Positions 17,627-26,600 of a stretch of 64,000 nucleotides of DNA are shown here, piece by piece. Under the pieces are notes generated by a model that was given only the letters and a program-made list of their open reading frames with translations, ran no database searches and was not told the DNA's origin. How positions within the stretch are numbered: the stretch's first letter is position 1; the number at the start of each line of letters is the position of its first letter. The position numbers and the translations under genes were made by a program. The DNA is from Paenibacillus sp. FSL K6-3182. GTDB lineage: Bacteria > Bacillota > Bacilli > Paenibacillales > Paenibacillaceae. The stretch is taken from NCBI RefSeq assembly GCF_037976325.1, contig NZ_CP150265.1, positions 3,033,501 to 3,097,500 on the forward strand, read 5' to 3'.

Positions 17627-18355
17627 ATGGAGAAGCAATGGACTTTAGGAGATTTTCATACGATTCTAAATGAAGGGGAAGTATGGAAAATCGGCGGTTT
17701 TCCGCTGCAAGACGGAACCTTCTGGCAGTACCGAGAGCCAAATGCGGTTGTCATTGTTCGCAATGGACTGCTGTATGTAAGAGCACCGCTTAGCCGCTCG
17801 AACGATCAAATTCAAATACTGGATAATGCTAAGCATATGTATTATTCTGCTGAACCTGTTCTTGTACCTGAATCCGGTGAGATCAGCTTTGAGCTACAAA
17901 TTCGCGCACGTTCGCAAAATACAGCGCCTGATGATCTTTATGATGGTTTCGTTTCTTTGAATCTGCTCGATTTCACGACAGGCGGGGCACTCGACTTTTT
18001 TGCGGGAAATGACAAATATGCAAGTGTATATGCCGTTCTTCCTTTTCCAGGAGTAAAGGTGCCGGAGACGGATAAAACGAGATATTTCTGTGTGTTTAAG
18101 GAAGACACAAACTTTGCGGCGCGCGAATTTAATACGTACAAAATTACGTACAATCGCACCAATGATGAAGTCGTATTTTTTTTGAATGGCCAAGAAGTGC
18201 GGAGAGAGCGTGATGTTCCGGTTAAATTTAACCAATTTATCGTTGCGCTAGGCATTATGACGGAAAAGGATTTGTCGCCGGAGGGCAGCGTGTCGGTGCA
18301 CGGACAGACTGTGATCGGAGAATGGTCTCCCATTACAATAGAAATTAAAGAGTAA
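17627..18355 (+). CDS. Conserved protein with a lectin-like beta-sandwich pattern (DUF6081-like)
   Basis: The 242-residue product is soluble, without signal peptide. It alternates strands and turns, with GEISFELQIRARSQN, DGFVSLNLLDFTTGGALDFF and YKITYNRTNDEVVFFLNGQEV, as in concanavalin-A-like folds; the last stretch resembles the strand-turn-strand that ends such domains. The nearest family by eye is DUF6081, known mainly from actinobacteria, with no fixed biochemical role. The ATG follows AAAGAGG. It is 29 bp behind the prenyltransferase gene and 23 bp ahead of the histidine kinase gene, so a shared transcript is likely. Function unassigned. Confidence 0.6.
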   Translation: MEKQWTLGDFHTILNEGEVWKIGGFPLQDGTFWQYREPNAVVIVRNGLLYVRAPLSRSNDQIQILDNAKHMYYSAEPVLVPESGEISFELQIRARSQNTAPDDLYDGFVSLNLLDFTTGGALDFFAGNDKYASVYAVLPFPGVKVPETDKTRYFCVFKEDTNFAAREFNTYKITYNRTNDEVVFFLNGQEVRRERDVPVKFNQFIVALGIMTEKDLSPEGSVSVHGQTVIGEWSPITIEIKE

Positions 18356-18378
18356 AGTTGTTATGAAGGAGCTGCGTT

Positions 18379-19782
18379 ATGCTATTCGTTCTTATTGCTT
18401 TGTGGGCTATTGCAGCCATTATATGGCTCTCCGATCGGCGAGCATCCGTTAATCATTGGTTAGGCGCTGTGGCGTTTAGCGGAGGAGCTGGTGCGCTTGC
18501 TGCCGTACTTGACCTGCAATGGCTGCCAGCAGCAGCGGAAGCTGGAATGAATCAAGTAGCGCAGCAGCTTCTTTATCGCTTGCAAGCGTTCTCCTCGTTG
18601 ACCTCCTACTACGGATTGCCGTATTCCTTTGCATTGTTTGCTATAGCGTACAAACCTGTACGGCTACCAAAACGGCTGCAGCAGCTTATGCCCTTTTTAC
18701 TGTTAATTCCGATTGTTTTATGTGTTTTGTTTACTCCATTTTATAATACGATGTACCCCATCTCGTTCAAGATTGTCGTATGGTGGGCGGTTCCTTATAT
18801 TATGTACGGGGCGATACAGGTACTGCTCAAGCGGCAGCTGCATGCCTCTTTTTCTCGCACACACTGGATAATATGTTCAACCGTGCTGCCGCCAGTTATG
18901 TTCTGTATGGTCATGAATTACGTATTTCCAAGCTTCGGCATGCTGCGGATGTGGGTCTATAATACTTGGATCATTGGTTTAGCCGTAACTGTATTTGTTA
19001 TTGCATTATTCACCTATGGCTTCATGGGTGTGCGAGTGAAGATCGATCGCCGCAGATACGATTCTACGTTAAGAGCAGTCACCTCAGGAACTGCCATACT
19101 TAATCATGCGATCAAAAACGATGCAGGAAAAATGCGGCTTTTCTCGGAGAAGATGAAAGCTTATGCCATTGAAACCGATCAACAAGAGCTGCTTGCGGAT
19201 GTTGAAACGGTGCTGAACGCTTCTCGCCATATGCAGGAGATGCTGCAAAGGGTGCATCGTCGAACGGAGGATTTGGTGCTTCGTGTGGAAGTGACCGACA
19301 TTGCAGCGCTTATCGAGAAGACGATGAAAGGATACGCCCAAAGCCTTGGCAACATCGAGCTGCAAAGCGTGTTAAACGAAGGCTGGAGTTGTCGCATCGA
19401 TCCCGCGCAGATAAGCGAGGCTTTAGGCAATATAATAGCCAACGCTTTGGAGGCTATGCAAGACAAAGGCGTCCTGTCTATTCTGTTAAGCGAAACCAAA
19501 AGAGAGCTTATTATTGAGGTCAGAGACACGGGCCTTGGCATGGACAAGAGTGAGATAACGAAAGTAATGGAGCCGTTCTATACGACCAAAAGCGGCAGTG
19601 ACACTAATTTTGGACTCGGACTGCCCTATGCGTACCATGTGATGCGCAAGCATAAAGGTATGCTTGGCTTGCGAAGCGTGCCAGGAGCTGGAACATCTGT
19701 CTACATGACTTTTCCGAAACGAAATGTTCAAGCCACAAAAATAGATGTACATGTTTCGCAGAGGAGGGAAGCAAATGGATAA
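18379..19782 (+). CDS. Membrane sensor histidine kinase
   Basis: The first 220 residues form about seven hydrophobic spans with short loops and no extracellular sensor domain, so the stimulus is probably sensed in or at the membrane. The kinase core follows: H-box LNHAIKNDAGK (His243), N-box NIIANALEAM (351-360), G1 DTGLGM (383-388) and G2 NFGLGLP (410-416). The N-box asparagine and both glycine boxes are intact, so ATP binding and autophosphorylation are expected. The gene overlaps the response regulator start by 8 bases, which marks the pair as a two-component system. The signal is unknown. Confidence 0.92.
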   Translation: MLFVLIALWAIAAIIWLSDRRASVNHWLGAVAFSGGAGALAAVLDLQWLPAAAEAGMNQVAQQLLYRLQAFSSLTSYYGLPYSFALFAIAYKPVRLPKRLQQLMPFLLLIPIVLCVLFTPFYNTMYPISFKIVVWWAVPYIMYGAIQVLLKRQLHASFSRTHWIICSTVLPPVMFCMVMNYVFPSFGMLRMWVYNTWIIGLAVTVFVIALFTYGFMGVRVKIDRRRYDSTLRAVTSGTAILNHAIKNDAGKMRLFSEKMKAYAIETDQQELLADVETVLNASRHMQEMLQRVHRRTEDLVLRVEVTDIAALIEKTMKGYAQSLGNIELQSVLNEGWSCRIDPAQISEALGNIIANALEAMQDKGVLSILLSETKRELIIEVRDTGLGMDKSEITKVMEPFYTTKSGSDTNFGLGLPYAYHVMRKHKGMLGLRSVPGAGTSVYMTFPKRNVQATKIDVHVSQRREANG

Positions 19783-20473
19783 AATCAAGGTATGGATCGT
19801 CGAGGATGATCGTGATTGGCTGCGCGGCCTTGTCGCTTATTTAAACAAGGAGCAGGATATTGAAGTGGTTTGGACTGCCAGCAGGGCAGACGATGTTAGA
19901 CAGGCGCTTATGGAAGGGAAGCAGCAGTCTGTGCCTGCAGATGTAGTGCTGATGGATATCATGCTTGACGGAAGGCCGGAAGGCGTTCTGCTCGCTGAGG
20001 AGGCGGCAATAGCTACCGGAGGAAGGGTCATCATGCTTACGTCAATGGAGGAGAAGGAGCTTATCTTTCGATCCTTCCAAGCGGGAGCTATCGATTACCA
20101 AATCAAATCTGATTTTGAAAGCTTGCCTGAAGCTGTACGCTCGGCATACCGAAGCCAATCCCCCATTAACGCGGCTGTAGCAGAACGGATGCGCGAGGAA
20201 TTCCGTCGACTGAAGCAGATGGAGCGCGAGTTCGAGGCGAAGAAGCTCGGTGATTTGATTACACCGTCTGAGCTTCAGCTGCTTGATTTAATTGATCAAG
20301 GATATACCCAGCCGCAGATTGCCGACAAGCTGGTTGTATCGATTCGTACCGTCAAAAACCATGTTAATCATATATTAAAAAAGCTGAATTTGAGCGGGTC
20401 GCGCGAAGCAGCAAATAAAGCCAAAGAGATGGGCTTATTTCATAAGAAAAAGGACGAGGATAGTACCATGTAA
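19775..20473 (+). CDS. Response regulator, receiver plus LuxR-type DNA-binding domain
   Basis: The receiver domain has the acidic pair at VEDD, the phosphoacceptor in VLMDIMLDG (near Asp64) and the conserved Thr and Lys (LTS, YQIKSD). A linker helix leads to a LuxR/FixJ-type helix-turn-helix (LITPSELQLLDLIDQGYTQP, then SIRTVKNHVNHILKKL). It should bind DNA when phosphorylated by the kinase encoded just upstream. ATG at 19775 was chosen because GAGGAGGGA lies 5 bases ahead; the frame opens earlier at 19745 but without a site. The terminator hairpin uses the last codons, so the 3' end of the message is very compact. Confidence 0.92.
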   Translation: MDKIKVWIVEDDRDWLRGLVAYLNKEQDIEVVWTASRADDVRQALMEGKQQSVPADVVLMDIMLDGRPEGVLLAEEAAIATGGRVIMLTSMEEKELIFRSFQAGAIDYQIKSDFESLPEAVRSAYRSQSPINAAVAERMREEFRRLKQMEREFEAKKLGDLITPSELQLLDLIDQGYTQPQIADKLVVSIRTVKNHVNHILKKLNLSGSREAANKAKEMGLFHKKKDEDSTM

Positions 20474-20492
20474 AGTTGGTACTATTTTTTTT
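20460..20492 (+). terminator. Terminator overlapping the response regulator stop codon
   Basis: ATAGTACCA (20460-20468) pairs with TGGTACTAT (20477-20485), followed by eight T. The left arm lies inside the coding sequence and the stop codon (20471-20473) is in the loop. Confidence 0.88.
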
Positions 20493-20556
20493 ATGTCATT
20501 TTTTACAAAATAGATAGTAGAAGAACGCTTACATCAACAGATTGGAGGCATAACCG

Positions 20557-21267
20557 ATGGATTTTGAAATGTTCTCGGCTGCTCATTTTGGGGCATTGGC
20601 GATTCTCGTTGCAGCCATTATCTGCATTATCGTTTTCCGAAAGCGAATGAGAGTTCCTAGAATAAACAAGATGGTACGAATAGGGCTGGCTATTTTGCTA
20701 ATATGCTGCGAGGTCTCGCTTCAGCTATCTTATATTCTCAATGATAATTGGGGAGTAGGCTCGCTGCCATTTCAGCTTTGCAGCTTAATGCTTTTGATTA
20801 GCGCGGTCGTATTGCTTTGGAACCCAAAAAGTCTGTATGATGCTTTATTTTTTCTTGGAAGCATGGGTGCGCTGCAGGCGCTGTTAACCCCCAATTTAGA
20901 TGAAGCGTTTCCGCATTTTCGTTATTTTCAATTTTTCATCGCACATATAGGTATTGTTAGCGCAGCGCTATTTATCGTCGTAGTAGAACGCTATCGACCG
21001 ACTTTCTTTTCCGTAGTGAAGGCTCAACTTTGGCTGCATGTATTCGCTATTCCGGCTGCGATTACGAACGTGGCATCGGGTAAAACAAACTTTATGTTTT
21101 TAGCTGAAAAACCGGGAACAGCCTCGTTGCTTGATATGCTGGGGCCATGGCCATGGTATTTGCTGCAGCTGGAGCTTATTGCATTTGTAATATTTTTGCT
21201 GCTATATGCCGCTGTAAGGCTGCTCGATTGCTTAATATTCGTTAAACCAAGCAGTTCTGCTCAGTAA
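20557..21267 (+). CDS. ywaF: YwaF-like integral membrane protein (TIGR02206 type)
   Basis: A 236-residue protein with about seven hydrophobic spans. The pattern SLQLSYILNDNWGVGSLPFQLCS near residue 55 and the PGTASLLDMLGPWPWYLL segment near residue 188 are typical of the YwaF group. Members are conserved in Bacillota; no activity is known to me. The ATG follows GGAGG by 8 bases. It has no obvious partner; the next gene, 42 bp on, is another polytopic membrane protein and may share its transcript. Confidence 0.82.
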   Translation: MDFEMFSAAHFGALAILVAAIICIIVFRKRMRVPRINKMVRIGLAILLICCEVSLQLSYILNDNWGVGSLPFQLCSLMLLISAVVLLWNPKSLYDALFFLGSMGALQALLTPNLDEAFPHFRYFQFFIAHIGIVSAALFIVVVERYRPTFFSVVKAQLWLHVFAIPAAITNVASGKTNFMFLAEKPGTASLLDMLGPWPWYLLQLELIAFVIFLLLYAAVRLLDCLIFVKPSSSAQ

Positions 21268-21309
21268 CATCAGAAATGTATTTATTATTTACAGAGAGAA
21301 GGTGGGAAA

Positions 21310-22923
21310 GTGAAAGAGATGCAGGAAATGGTGAATAGACATTGGACTTCACTGCTTGGGGTATTGTTCGTTATGGCTGCTTTTATTACGTTGTTCAAAT
21401 ATTCGATAGATCAAGGCTGGATTACGGAGTCGATGAAAATTGGCTTTGGTATGATATGCGGAGCGGGTGTAGGCGCAGTCGGCTTGAAGCTCGCAAGCCG
21501 GCTGCCACACAATCCGATTGGTGAAATCTTGATTGGCATGGCGGCTTGCATTTTGTATGCCACGTTTTCTTTTGCAGGAATTTTTTACCGGCTATGGAAC
21601 CCAATGACCGTCTTGCTTGGAATGAGTGCAGTAACCATTGGAATATCCGTTTATGCGTATAAGTTTATGTCTCGGCTGCTGATGAATATAGCGATGCTGG
21701 GTGGTTTATTATCTCCGCTGCTTATGCGGCCGGAAACAGATCAAGTATTTGCTTTATTCCTTTATCTTCTTGTATTAAATGTTGCCTTCCTATTTCTTAG
21801 CATCTCGCGCAATTGGCATGAGCTGCGGTTCATCAGCTTTATCGGATCATGGCTGATGTATATCGTATATTTCATTCATTATAATCCATCGACTGAAGGT
21901 TTTTGGAGTATGCCGTTTCGATATGCGCTCGCAGCTTTTCTCTTTTATACAATCGGACTAATGGTCTCTTCATGGAGCAATAAGTTATCCTTTGAGGGAA
22001 TCGATTTGTATATGAACGCGATAAATGGCATTCTTTTTGGATTTTGGGCACTATTCATTTTGAACGGTGAAGTGGCTTATGGGTACATACTCTCTTTTAT
22101 CGGAATCGTTTTTTTATTCGGTGGTTTCGTTATTTATATGTTAACAAACAAGATTACGCCATCCTCAGGCGTGTATTTCCTTGGCGGTTTGCTGTTGATT
22201 CTCGTGTCGGTAAGCAGCATTGGCGGCGGATATGAGTCAAAGCCTTTAATTACGGTGCTTCTATGGGGCTGCATAGCTGCGATAGCAGCAGCAATCGGCT
22301 ATGTTAAGCGCTGGATCCTGCTGAGCATCGGCTCGCTCGCTATCTGGTTTGTGGTCGGATGTTATTGGTATGTAGTCACTTGGGACACTCCTCGCGGCGA
22401 ATGGTTTGGGATGTACATCCCGTTTCTGAATTGGGGGGCTGTTGCTTGGATGGTGCTGGCTGCACTGGGTTTCTTTTTTTCTAGAAAGCTTGTCGTTCCT
22501 CAGTTCGCTGATCAAGCGAATCGGATGCTTGCCCGTGTGTATGCACTGTTATCCCATCTCATCGTCGGCGGATTGCTGACAAGGCAAATTGAAAATATTT
22601 TCACAGAATATATGTATGATTCCGCTTCAAGTTATTTAGGTTTGGCTTTGTCTGTTTCTTGGGGCTGCTATGCATTGCTGCTAATTTTGTGGGGTGTTTA
22701 TTATCGCGAGCTGCTGTTTCGTGCATTCGGTTCAGCGGTACTTGTTATCGTTGCAATTAAAGCGATATTTATGGATTTAAGCGGGCAAGAGGCACTTTAC
22801 AAGGTGGGTGTACTGTTAATACTAGGAGCGATTTCGTTTTTTATTACGTGGATAAATAGCAAATGGCGTGTTAAGAATGGAGAAATTAATGGCAAAGGTG
22901 AAGAGGCTGTCACTGAATCATAA
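21310..22923 (+). CDS. DUF2339-type polytopic membrane protein
   Basis: A 537-residue protein that is hydrophobic almost throughout, with some 14-16 predicted spans and short loops. The early segment WTSLLGVLFVMAAFITLFKY followed by GFGMICGAGVGAVGLKLASR is the usual opening of DUF2339 proteins. The family is presumed to be membrane-embedded with no known reaction. The start is GTG at 21310 behind AAGGTGGGA. No transporter signature or soluble domain was seen. It probably follows the YwaF-like gene in one transcript. Confidence 0.78.
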   Translation: MKEMQEMVNRHWTSLLGVLFVMAAFITLFKYSIDQGWITESMKIGFGMICGAGVGAVGLKLASRLPHNPIGEILIGMAACILYATFSFAGIFYRLWNPMTVLLGMSAVTIGISVYAYKFMSRLLMNIAMLGGLLSPLLMRPETDQVFALFLYLLVLNVAFLFLSISRNWHELRFISFIGSWLMYIVYFIHYNPSTEGFWSMPFRYALAAFLFYTIGLMVSSWSNKLSFEGIDLYMNAINGILFGFWALFILNGEVAYGYILSFIGIVFLFGGFVIYMLTNKITPSSGVYFLGGLLLILVSVSSIGGGYESKPLITVLLWGCIAAIAAAIGYVKRWILLSIGSLAIWFVVGCYWYVVTWDTPRGEWFGMYIPFLNWGAVAWMVLAALGFFFSRKLVVPQFADQANRMLARVYALLSHLIVGGLLTRQIENIFTEYMYDSASSYLGLALSVSWGCYALLLILWGVYYRELLFRAFGSAVLVIVAIKAIFMDLSGQEALYKVGVLLILGAISFFITWINSKWRVKNGEINGKGEEAVTES

Positions 22924-22958
22924 TTAAGAACGCAGGGGGAATAATGAACCTGTTGGTC

Positions 22959-23003
22959 TTGACAAGTGTACTCCAATACAATAAAGTTACTTACGTAAAG
23001 TAA
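22959..23003 (+). promoter_or_regulatory. Promoter and palindromic operator of the nitroreductase gene
   Basis: TTGACA (22959-22964), 17 bp, TAAAGT (22982-22987). The -10 and start region is overlapped by the inverted repeat TTACTT-N5-AAGTAA (22987-23003). Its form recalls the TACT...AGTA sites of the MarR/DUF24 redox regulators (YodB, CatR) that control nitroreductases in B. subtilis; the regulator itself is not in the window. Confidence 0.55.
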
Positions 23004-23093
23004 TTAAATTTATTTGGATTTGTAACTGCCTTTTAAGGCGGATACTTAGTTCACAGATGGAAGACACACAACATGTGAGAGGCAGGAGAAAAA

Positions 23094-23696
23094 ATGACAT
23101 CACAAGCTTTTTTGGAAGCAGTAAGTAAAAGACGCTCGATCTACGGCATTAGCAAGGAGGCCGTTATCTCCGATGACAAAATTGTAGAATTGGTACATGA
23201 AGCGGTCAAGCATACTCCATCATCATTTAATTCACAAAGCACTCGTGTAGTTGTATTGCTTGGTGAAAATCATGATAAATTGTGGGATATTACGACGAAT
23301 ACGCTTCGCAATATGATTGCAGCAGATCAATTCGAGGCAACTGAGCAAAAAATGGGCGCTTTCAAAAGCGGATACGGTACCGTATTGTTTTTTGAAGATA
23401 AACAAGTCGTTGACGGCTTGATGGCCAACTTCCCAGCATATGCTCACAACTTCCCGATCTGGTCGCAGCATACTTCAGGCATGCATCAATTTGTAATATG
23501 GACGGCGCTTGAGAATGAAGGTTTCGGCGCTTCGCTTCAGCACTACAATCCACTTATTGATGAAGAAGTAAAAACGACATGGTCATTGCCGGATTCTTGG
23601 CAGCTTGTTGCTCAAATGCCATTTGGCAAACCAACAGCAGCTCCAGGCGAAAAAACGTATCAACCGATTGATGAGCGTGTGAAAGTATTTAAATAA
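23094..23696 (+). CDS. Nitroreductase-family oxidoreductase
   Basis: The 200-residue protein opens with SKRRSIYGI, the usual N-terminal FMN-binding Arg segment, followed by HTPSSFNSQSTRVVVL around residue 42 and the late segment ENEGFGASLQHYNP. This is the small single-domain flavin nitroreductase family (YdgI/YodC/HBN1-like), which reduces quinones or nitro compounds with NAD(P)H. The ATG follows GGCAGGAG. It is monocistronic, with its own promoter and terminator. The palindrome in the promoter suggests induction by electrophile or redox stress. Confidence 0.9.
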   Translation: MTSQAFLEAVSKRRSIYGISKEAVISDDKIVELVHEAVKHTPSSFNSQSTRVVVLLGENHDKLWDITTNTLRNMIAADQFEATEQKMGAFKSGYGTVLFFEDKQVVDGLMANFPAYAHNFPIWSQHTSGMHQFVIWTALENEGFGASLQHYNPLIDEEVKTTWSLPDSWQLVAQMPFGKPTAAPGEKTYQPIDERVKVFK

Positions 23697-23726
23697 GCAC
23701 TATATTATATAATAGCTTTGAGCCAA

Positions 23727-23760
23727 AGATCGTTCCTATTTATAGGGGCGATCTTTTTTT
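23727..23760 (+). terminator. Rho-independent terminator
   Basis: AGATCGTTCC (23727-23736) pairs with GGGGCGATCT (23745-23754) with two G-U pairs, then a run of T. Confidence 0.85.
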
Positions 23761-23866
23761 ATGCCGTATGAACACTGTCTATGAATTTATAGTTAACAGC
23801 TGCCATAAGCGCTATAATAAAAAAAGATTTAAAGCGACAGCATGATGCAACGATAGGAGATAACGA

Positions 23867-24622
23867 GTGATTAAAGCGGTCTATTTTGATTTGGACGATA
23901 CCTTGTACGATCAGCTTCAGCCTTTTCGGCTTGCTGCTCAGGGTACTGACTTGGAAAAACATGTCATGGGGAGCTTTCCTATAGAAGATGTGTACAAACG
24001 TATCAGAAGACACAGTGATCGTTTATGGGAGCAGCATGCAAGAGGTGAATTATCACTTGAGGAGCTTCGCATCCAGCGGACGGTATCGGCGTTCTCTGAT
24101 ATTGGCCTAGCTGTGTCGAGCGAGGCAGCCGTGCAGCTGCAGCGGAACTACGAGCAGGAGCAATTGCAGATTAAGCTCCGAGCAAATACTGCTGAGCTGT
24201 TCGAGCAGCTGGAAGCTAGAGGCATGCAAATTGGCTTGATTACGAATGGTCCGGTAGAGCATCAAATGAGCAAAATTAGATCATTATCCCTATTATCATG
24301 GATAAATGAAGAGCACATATTCATTTCAGATGGCATGGGTATTGCTAAGCCTAATAGAGAAGTCTTTCAGCATGTTCAGCAGCAATCCGGTTACAGACCG
24401 GAACAGCTTATTTATGTAGGCGATGCATGGCATAACGATATCAAACCATCCTTTCTTGCTGGCTGGACGCCTATTTGGCTGAATCCCAGAAAGCAGCTGC
24501 CTCTTGCAGAGGATGGGCATGTGAAATATTTGGAGTGTCAATCGATAAAACAGGTAATGCCGCTCATTGAAAGGATTCATGAGGGGAAACTGGCTGTTTG
24601 CTCTAAAAACATGTACAATTAA
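23867..24622 (+). CDS. HAD-superfamily hydrolase
   Basis: All four HAD motifs are present: I DLDDTLYD (residues 8-15), II LITNG, III the Lys in GIAKPNREVF, and IV YVGDAWHND. A helical cap between motifs I and II puts it in subfamily IA. It is therefore a Mg2+-dependent phosphatase through an aspartyl-phosphate intermediate; the substrate is unknown. The start is GTG at 23867 with AGGAGA 6 bases ahead. A TATAAT at 23813-23818 is a likely -10. The gene stands alone. Confidence 0.9.
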   Translation: MIKAVYFDLDDTLYDQLQPFRLAAQGTDLEKHVMGSFPIEDVYKRIRRHSDRLWEQHARGELSLEELRIQRTVSAFSDIGLAVSSEAAVQLQRNYEQEQLQIKLRANTAELFEQLEARGMQIGLITNGPVEHQMSKIRSLSLLSWINEEHIFISDGMGIAKPNREVFQHVQQQSGYRPEQLIYVGDAWHNDIKPSFLAGWTPIWLNPRKQLPLAEDGHVKYLECQSIKQVMPLIERIHEGKLAVCSKNMYN

Positions 24623-24682
24623 AACCGATATACTTAAAGTACACGTAACAAACTTACATAATGATTCAGCTAGGAGGATATG

Positions 24683-25357
24683 ATGAGTATTGACCCTCGG
24701 ATAATCAAAACATTATTGCAGCTTCAGCTTTCACCAAATGTAAATTTACAAGCAGCTACTAATCCGTTGCAAGCGACAACAGGCGATGGCTCGGCATCCT
24801 TATTTGATACTCTTTTATCCCAATATATGACCGATACTTCTTCTGAAAATAATACATTGGCGCAAGTCATGCCAGCAGATGCGCTCGCGCAGCTGAGTTC
24901 ACTTAGCGGCATGCCTAACCTGTCGTTTAGCAGTCAAGGCGTGTCTAACAGCTCTCCATCTGCTTATGACGAGCTTATTCAACAGGCATCAGCCAAATAT
25001 GGCGTAGATTCTTCATTAATTCAAGCGGTAATCAAAACCGAATCCGGCTTTCAAGCAGATGCTCAGTCAGGTTCTGGCGCTAAGGGCCTTATGCAGCTAA
25101 TGGACGGAACAGCAAGAGGTCTAGGCGTTAGCAACTCCTTTGATCCCGCGCAAAACATTGATGGCGGCACTAAATATTTATCGATGCTGTTAAACAAGTA
25201 TAATGGACATGAGCAGGTTGCGCTGGCTGCGTACAATGCAGGACCGGGGCGAGTGGACCGTGCAGGAATAAAAACGAACGAGCAGCTAATAGAAAATCTT
25301 GAAGCGTTGCCGGAAGAGACGCAGCGCTATGTTGCCAAGGTGCTTCAGGCCAAGTAG
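24683..25357 (+). CDS. Lytic transglycosylase, SLT domain
   Basis: The C-terminal 120 residues are an SLT (goose-lysozyme-like) domain: catalytic Glu in [10 protein letters not shown], then [17 protein letters not shown] and the late [15 protein letters not shown]. It should cleave the glycan strands of peptidoglycan to 1,6-anhydro ends. The first 100 residues are low in complexity (Gln, Ser, Thr, Ala) with no classical signal peptide, as in B. subtilis YjbJ, so export is uncertain. ATG at 24683 is better placed (5 bases behind AGGAGG) than ATG at 24680. Confidence 0.88.
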   Translation: MSIDPRIIKTLLQLQLSPNVNLQAATNPLQATTGDGSASLFDTLLSQYMTDTSSENNTLAQVMPADALAQLSSLSGMPNLSFSSQGVSNSSPSAYDELIQQASAKYGVDSSLIQAVIKTESGFQADAQSGSGAKGLMQLMDGTARGLGVSNSFDPAQNIDGGTKYLSMLLNKYNGHEQVALAAYNAGPGRVDRAGIKTNEQLIENLEALPEETQRYVAKVLQAK

Positions 25358-25370
25358 AACGACAGCAATA

Positions 25371-25429
25371 AGATCACGATTTAGCGATCCGTCATGCAGG
25401 CGGGAGCAATCGATGATCTTTTTCTTTTT
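25371..25429 (+). terminator. Probable terminator with a long loop
   Basis: GATCACGATT (from 25372) pairs with AATCGATGATC (25408-25418) with one bulged base, followed by TTTTTCTTTTT. The 28-base loop makes it weaker than the others. Confidence 0.5.
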
Positions 25430-25449
25430 GAAAAGGAGACAAATCGAAA

Positions 25450-26598
25450 ATGTTATATTTTGATCATTGTGCTTCAACACCACCGTATGAAGAGGTGGTG
25501 CAGACCATGATGGAAGTGATGAAGTCGCAGTATGCGAACCCTTCCTCGCTGCATCGTGCAGGTACTGACGCTGACAAGTTAATTGAACGCTCGCGTGCTG
25601 TTCTAGCCGAGCAGATGCAAACCTCTAAGGGGAAATGGGTATTTACTTCCGGCGGTACAGAGTCAAATAATATAGCGATAAAGGGTGCTGCTCGTCAGTA
25701 CGCTGGACGAGGCAAACATTTGATAACGACACAAATTGAGCATGCCTCCGTATACGAATCTTTTGCGCAGCTGGAGCAAGAAGGCTTCAAAGTCACCTAT
25801 TTGCCAGTGGGCAGATCGGGTCATGTAGAGCTTGAGCAATTGGAAGCGGCAATTACTGTGGAAACGATTCTCGTTAGCGTGATGCATATCAACAACGAGA
25901 TCGGCTCCATTCAGCCAATCGAGAACATTGCAAAGTTGCTTAAACGATATCCGAAGGTCATCTTGCATGTCGATGCCGTTCAGAGTATTGGGAAGCTGCC
26001 GATTCATTTGGAAAACTTCGGCATCGATTTGCTTAGCGGTTCGGCGCATAAGCTTCGTGGTCCCAAAGGCGTAGGTTATTTGTACGTGCGTGATGGCATT
26101 ACGCTGTCCCCTTTGTTTAGTGGCGGCTCCCAGGAGTATGGGCATCGCGCTGGAACACAAAACGTACCCGCTATCGTTGCGTCAGCGAAGGCATTGCGCA
26201 TGTCGCTTGCTTCAATGGAGCAAAGATCAAAACGATTGAAAGTGCTCAAACAGCAGCTTTTAACGCATATTGAGCAAATTCCAGAGCTTAAGCTGAACGG
26301 GGCGGAGCCGTCAGCTTCCCATATTATACATTTCTCCTATCCGGGCATGAAGCCAGAGGTTGTCATCCATATGTTAGAGCAACGTGGTATAATGGCTTCA
26401 ACGAAATCGGCATGTTCTTCTAAGGATGACAAGCCGAGCCGCGTGCTTCTTGCCATCGGTGCAAGTCATGAGCAGGCGAGCAGCGGCATTCGGATTAGTC
26501 TCGGAGACGAACATGAAGAGCAGGATATTGCAGCCTTAGGAGCCGCACTGCGTCATGTTGTCGCACAACTTAAGCCGCTTGAGAGGAGATTGACTTAA
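25450..26598 (+). CDS. nifZ: Cysteine desulfurase (NifS/IscS family)
   Basis: A PLP enzyme that strips sulfur from L-cysteine as an enzyme persulfide. Evidence: start YFDHCASTPP, the motif FTSGGTESNN, the PLP lysine in SGSAHKLRGPKG (near residue 204), and the reactive cysteine in ASTKSACSS (near 320). Length 382 fits. It ends 2 bases before the thiI start codon, the same pair as nifZ-thiI in B. subtilis, where the desulfurase feeds sulfur to ThiI for tRNA 4-thiouridine. So the likely job is dedicated sulfur donation to ThiI rather than general iron-sulfur assembly. The ATG follows AAAAGGAG. Confidence 0.93.
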   Translation: MLYFDHCASTPPYEEVVQTMMEVMKSQYANPSSLHRAGTDADKLIERSRAVLAEQMQTSKGKWVFTSGGTESNNIAIKGAARQYAGRGKHLITTQIEHASVYESFAQLEQEGFKVTYLPVGRSGHVELEQLEAAITVETILVSVMHINNEIGSIQPIENIAKLLKRYPKVILHVDAVQSIGKLPIHLENFGIDLLSGSAHKLRGPKGVGYLYVRDGITLSPLFSGGSQEYGHRAGTQNVPAIVASAKALRMSLASMEQRSKRLKVLKQQLLTHIEQIPELKLNGAEPSASHIIHFSYPGMKPEVVIHMLEQRGIMASTKSACSSKDDKPSRVLLAIGASHEQASSGIRISLGDEHEEQDIAALGAALRHVVAQLKPLERRLT

Positions 26599-26600
26599 TT

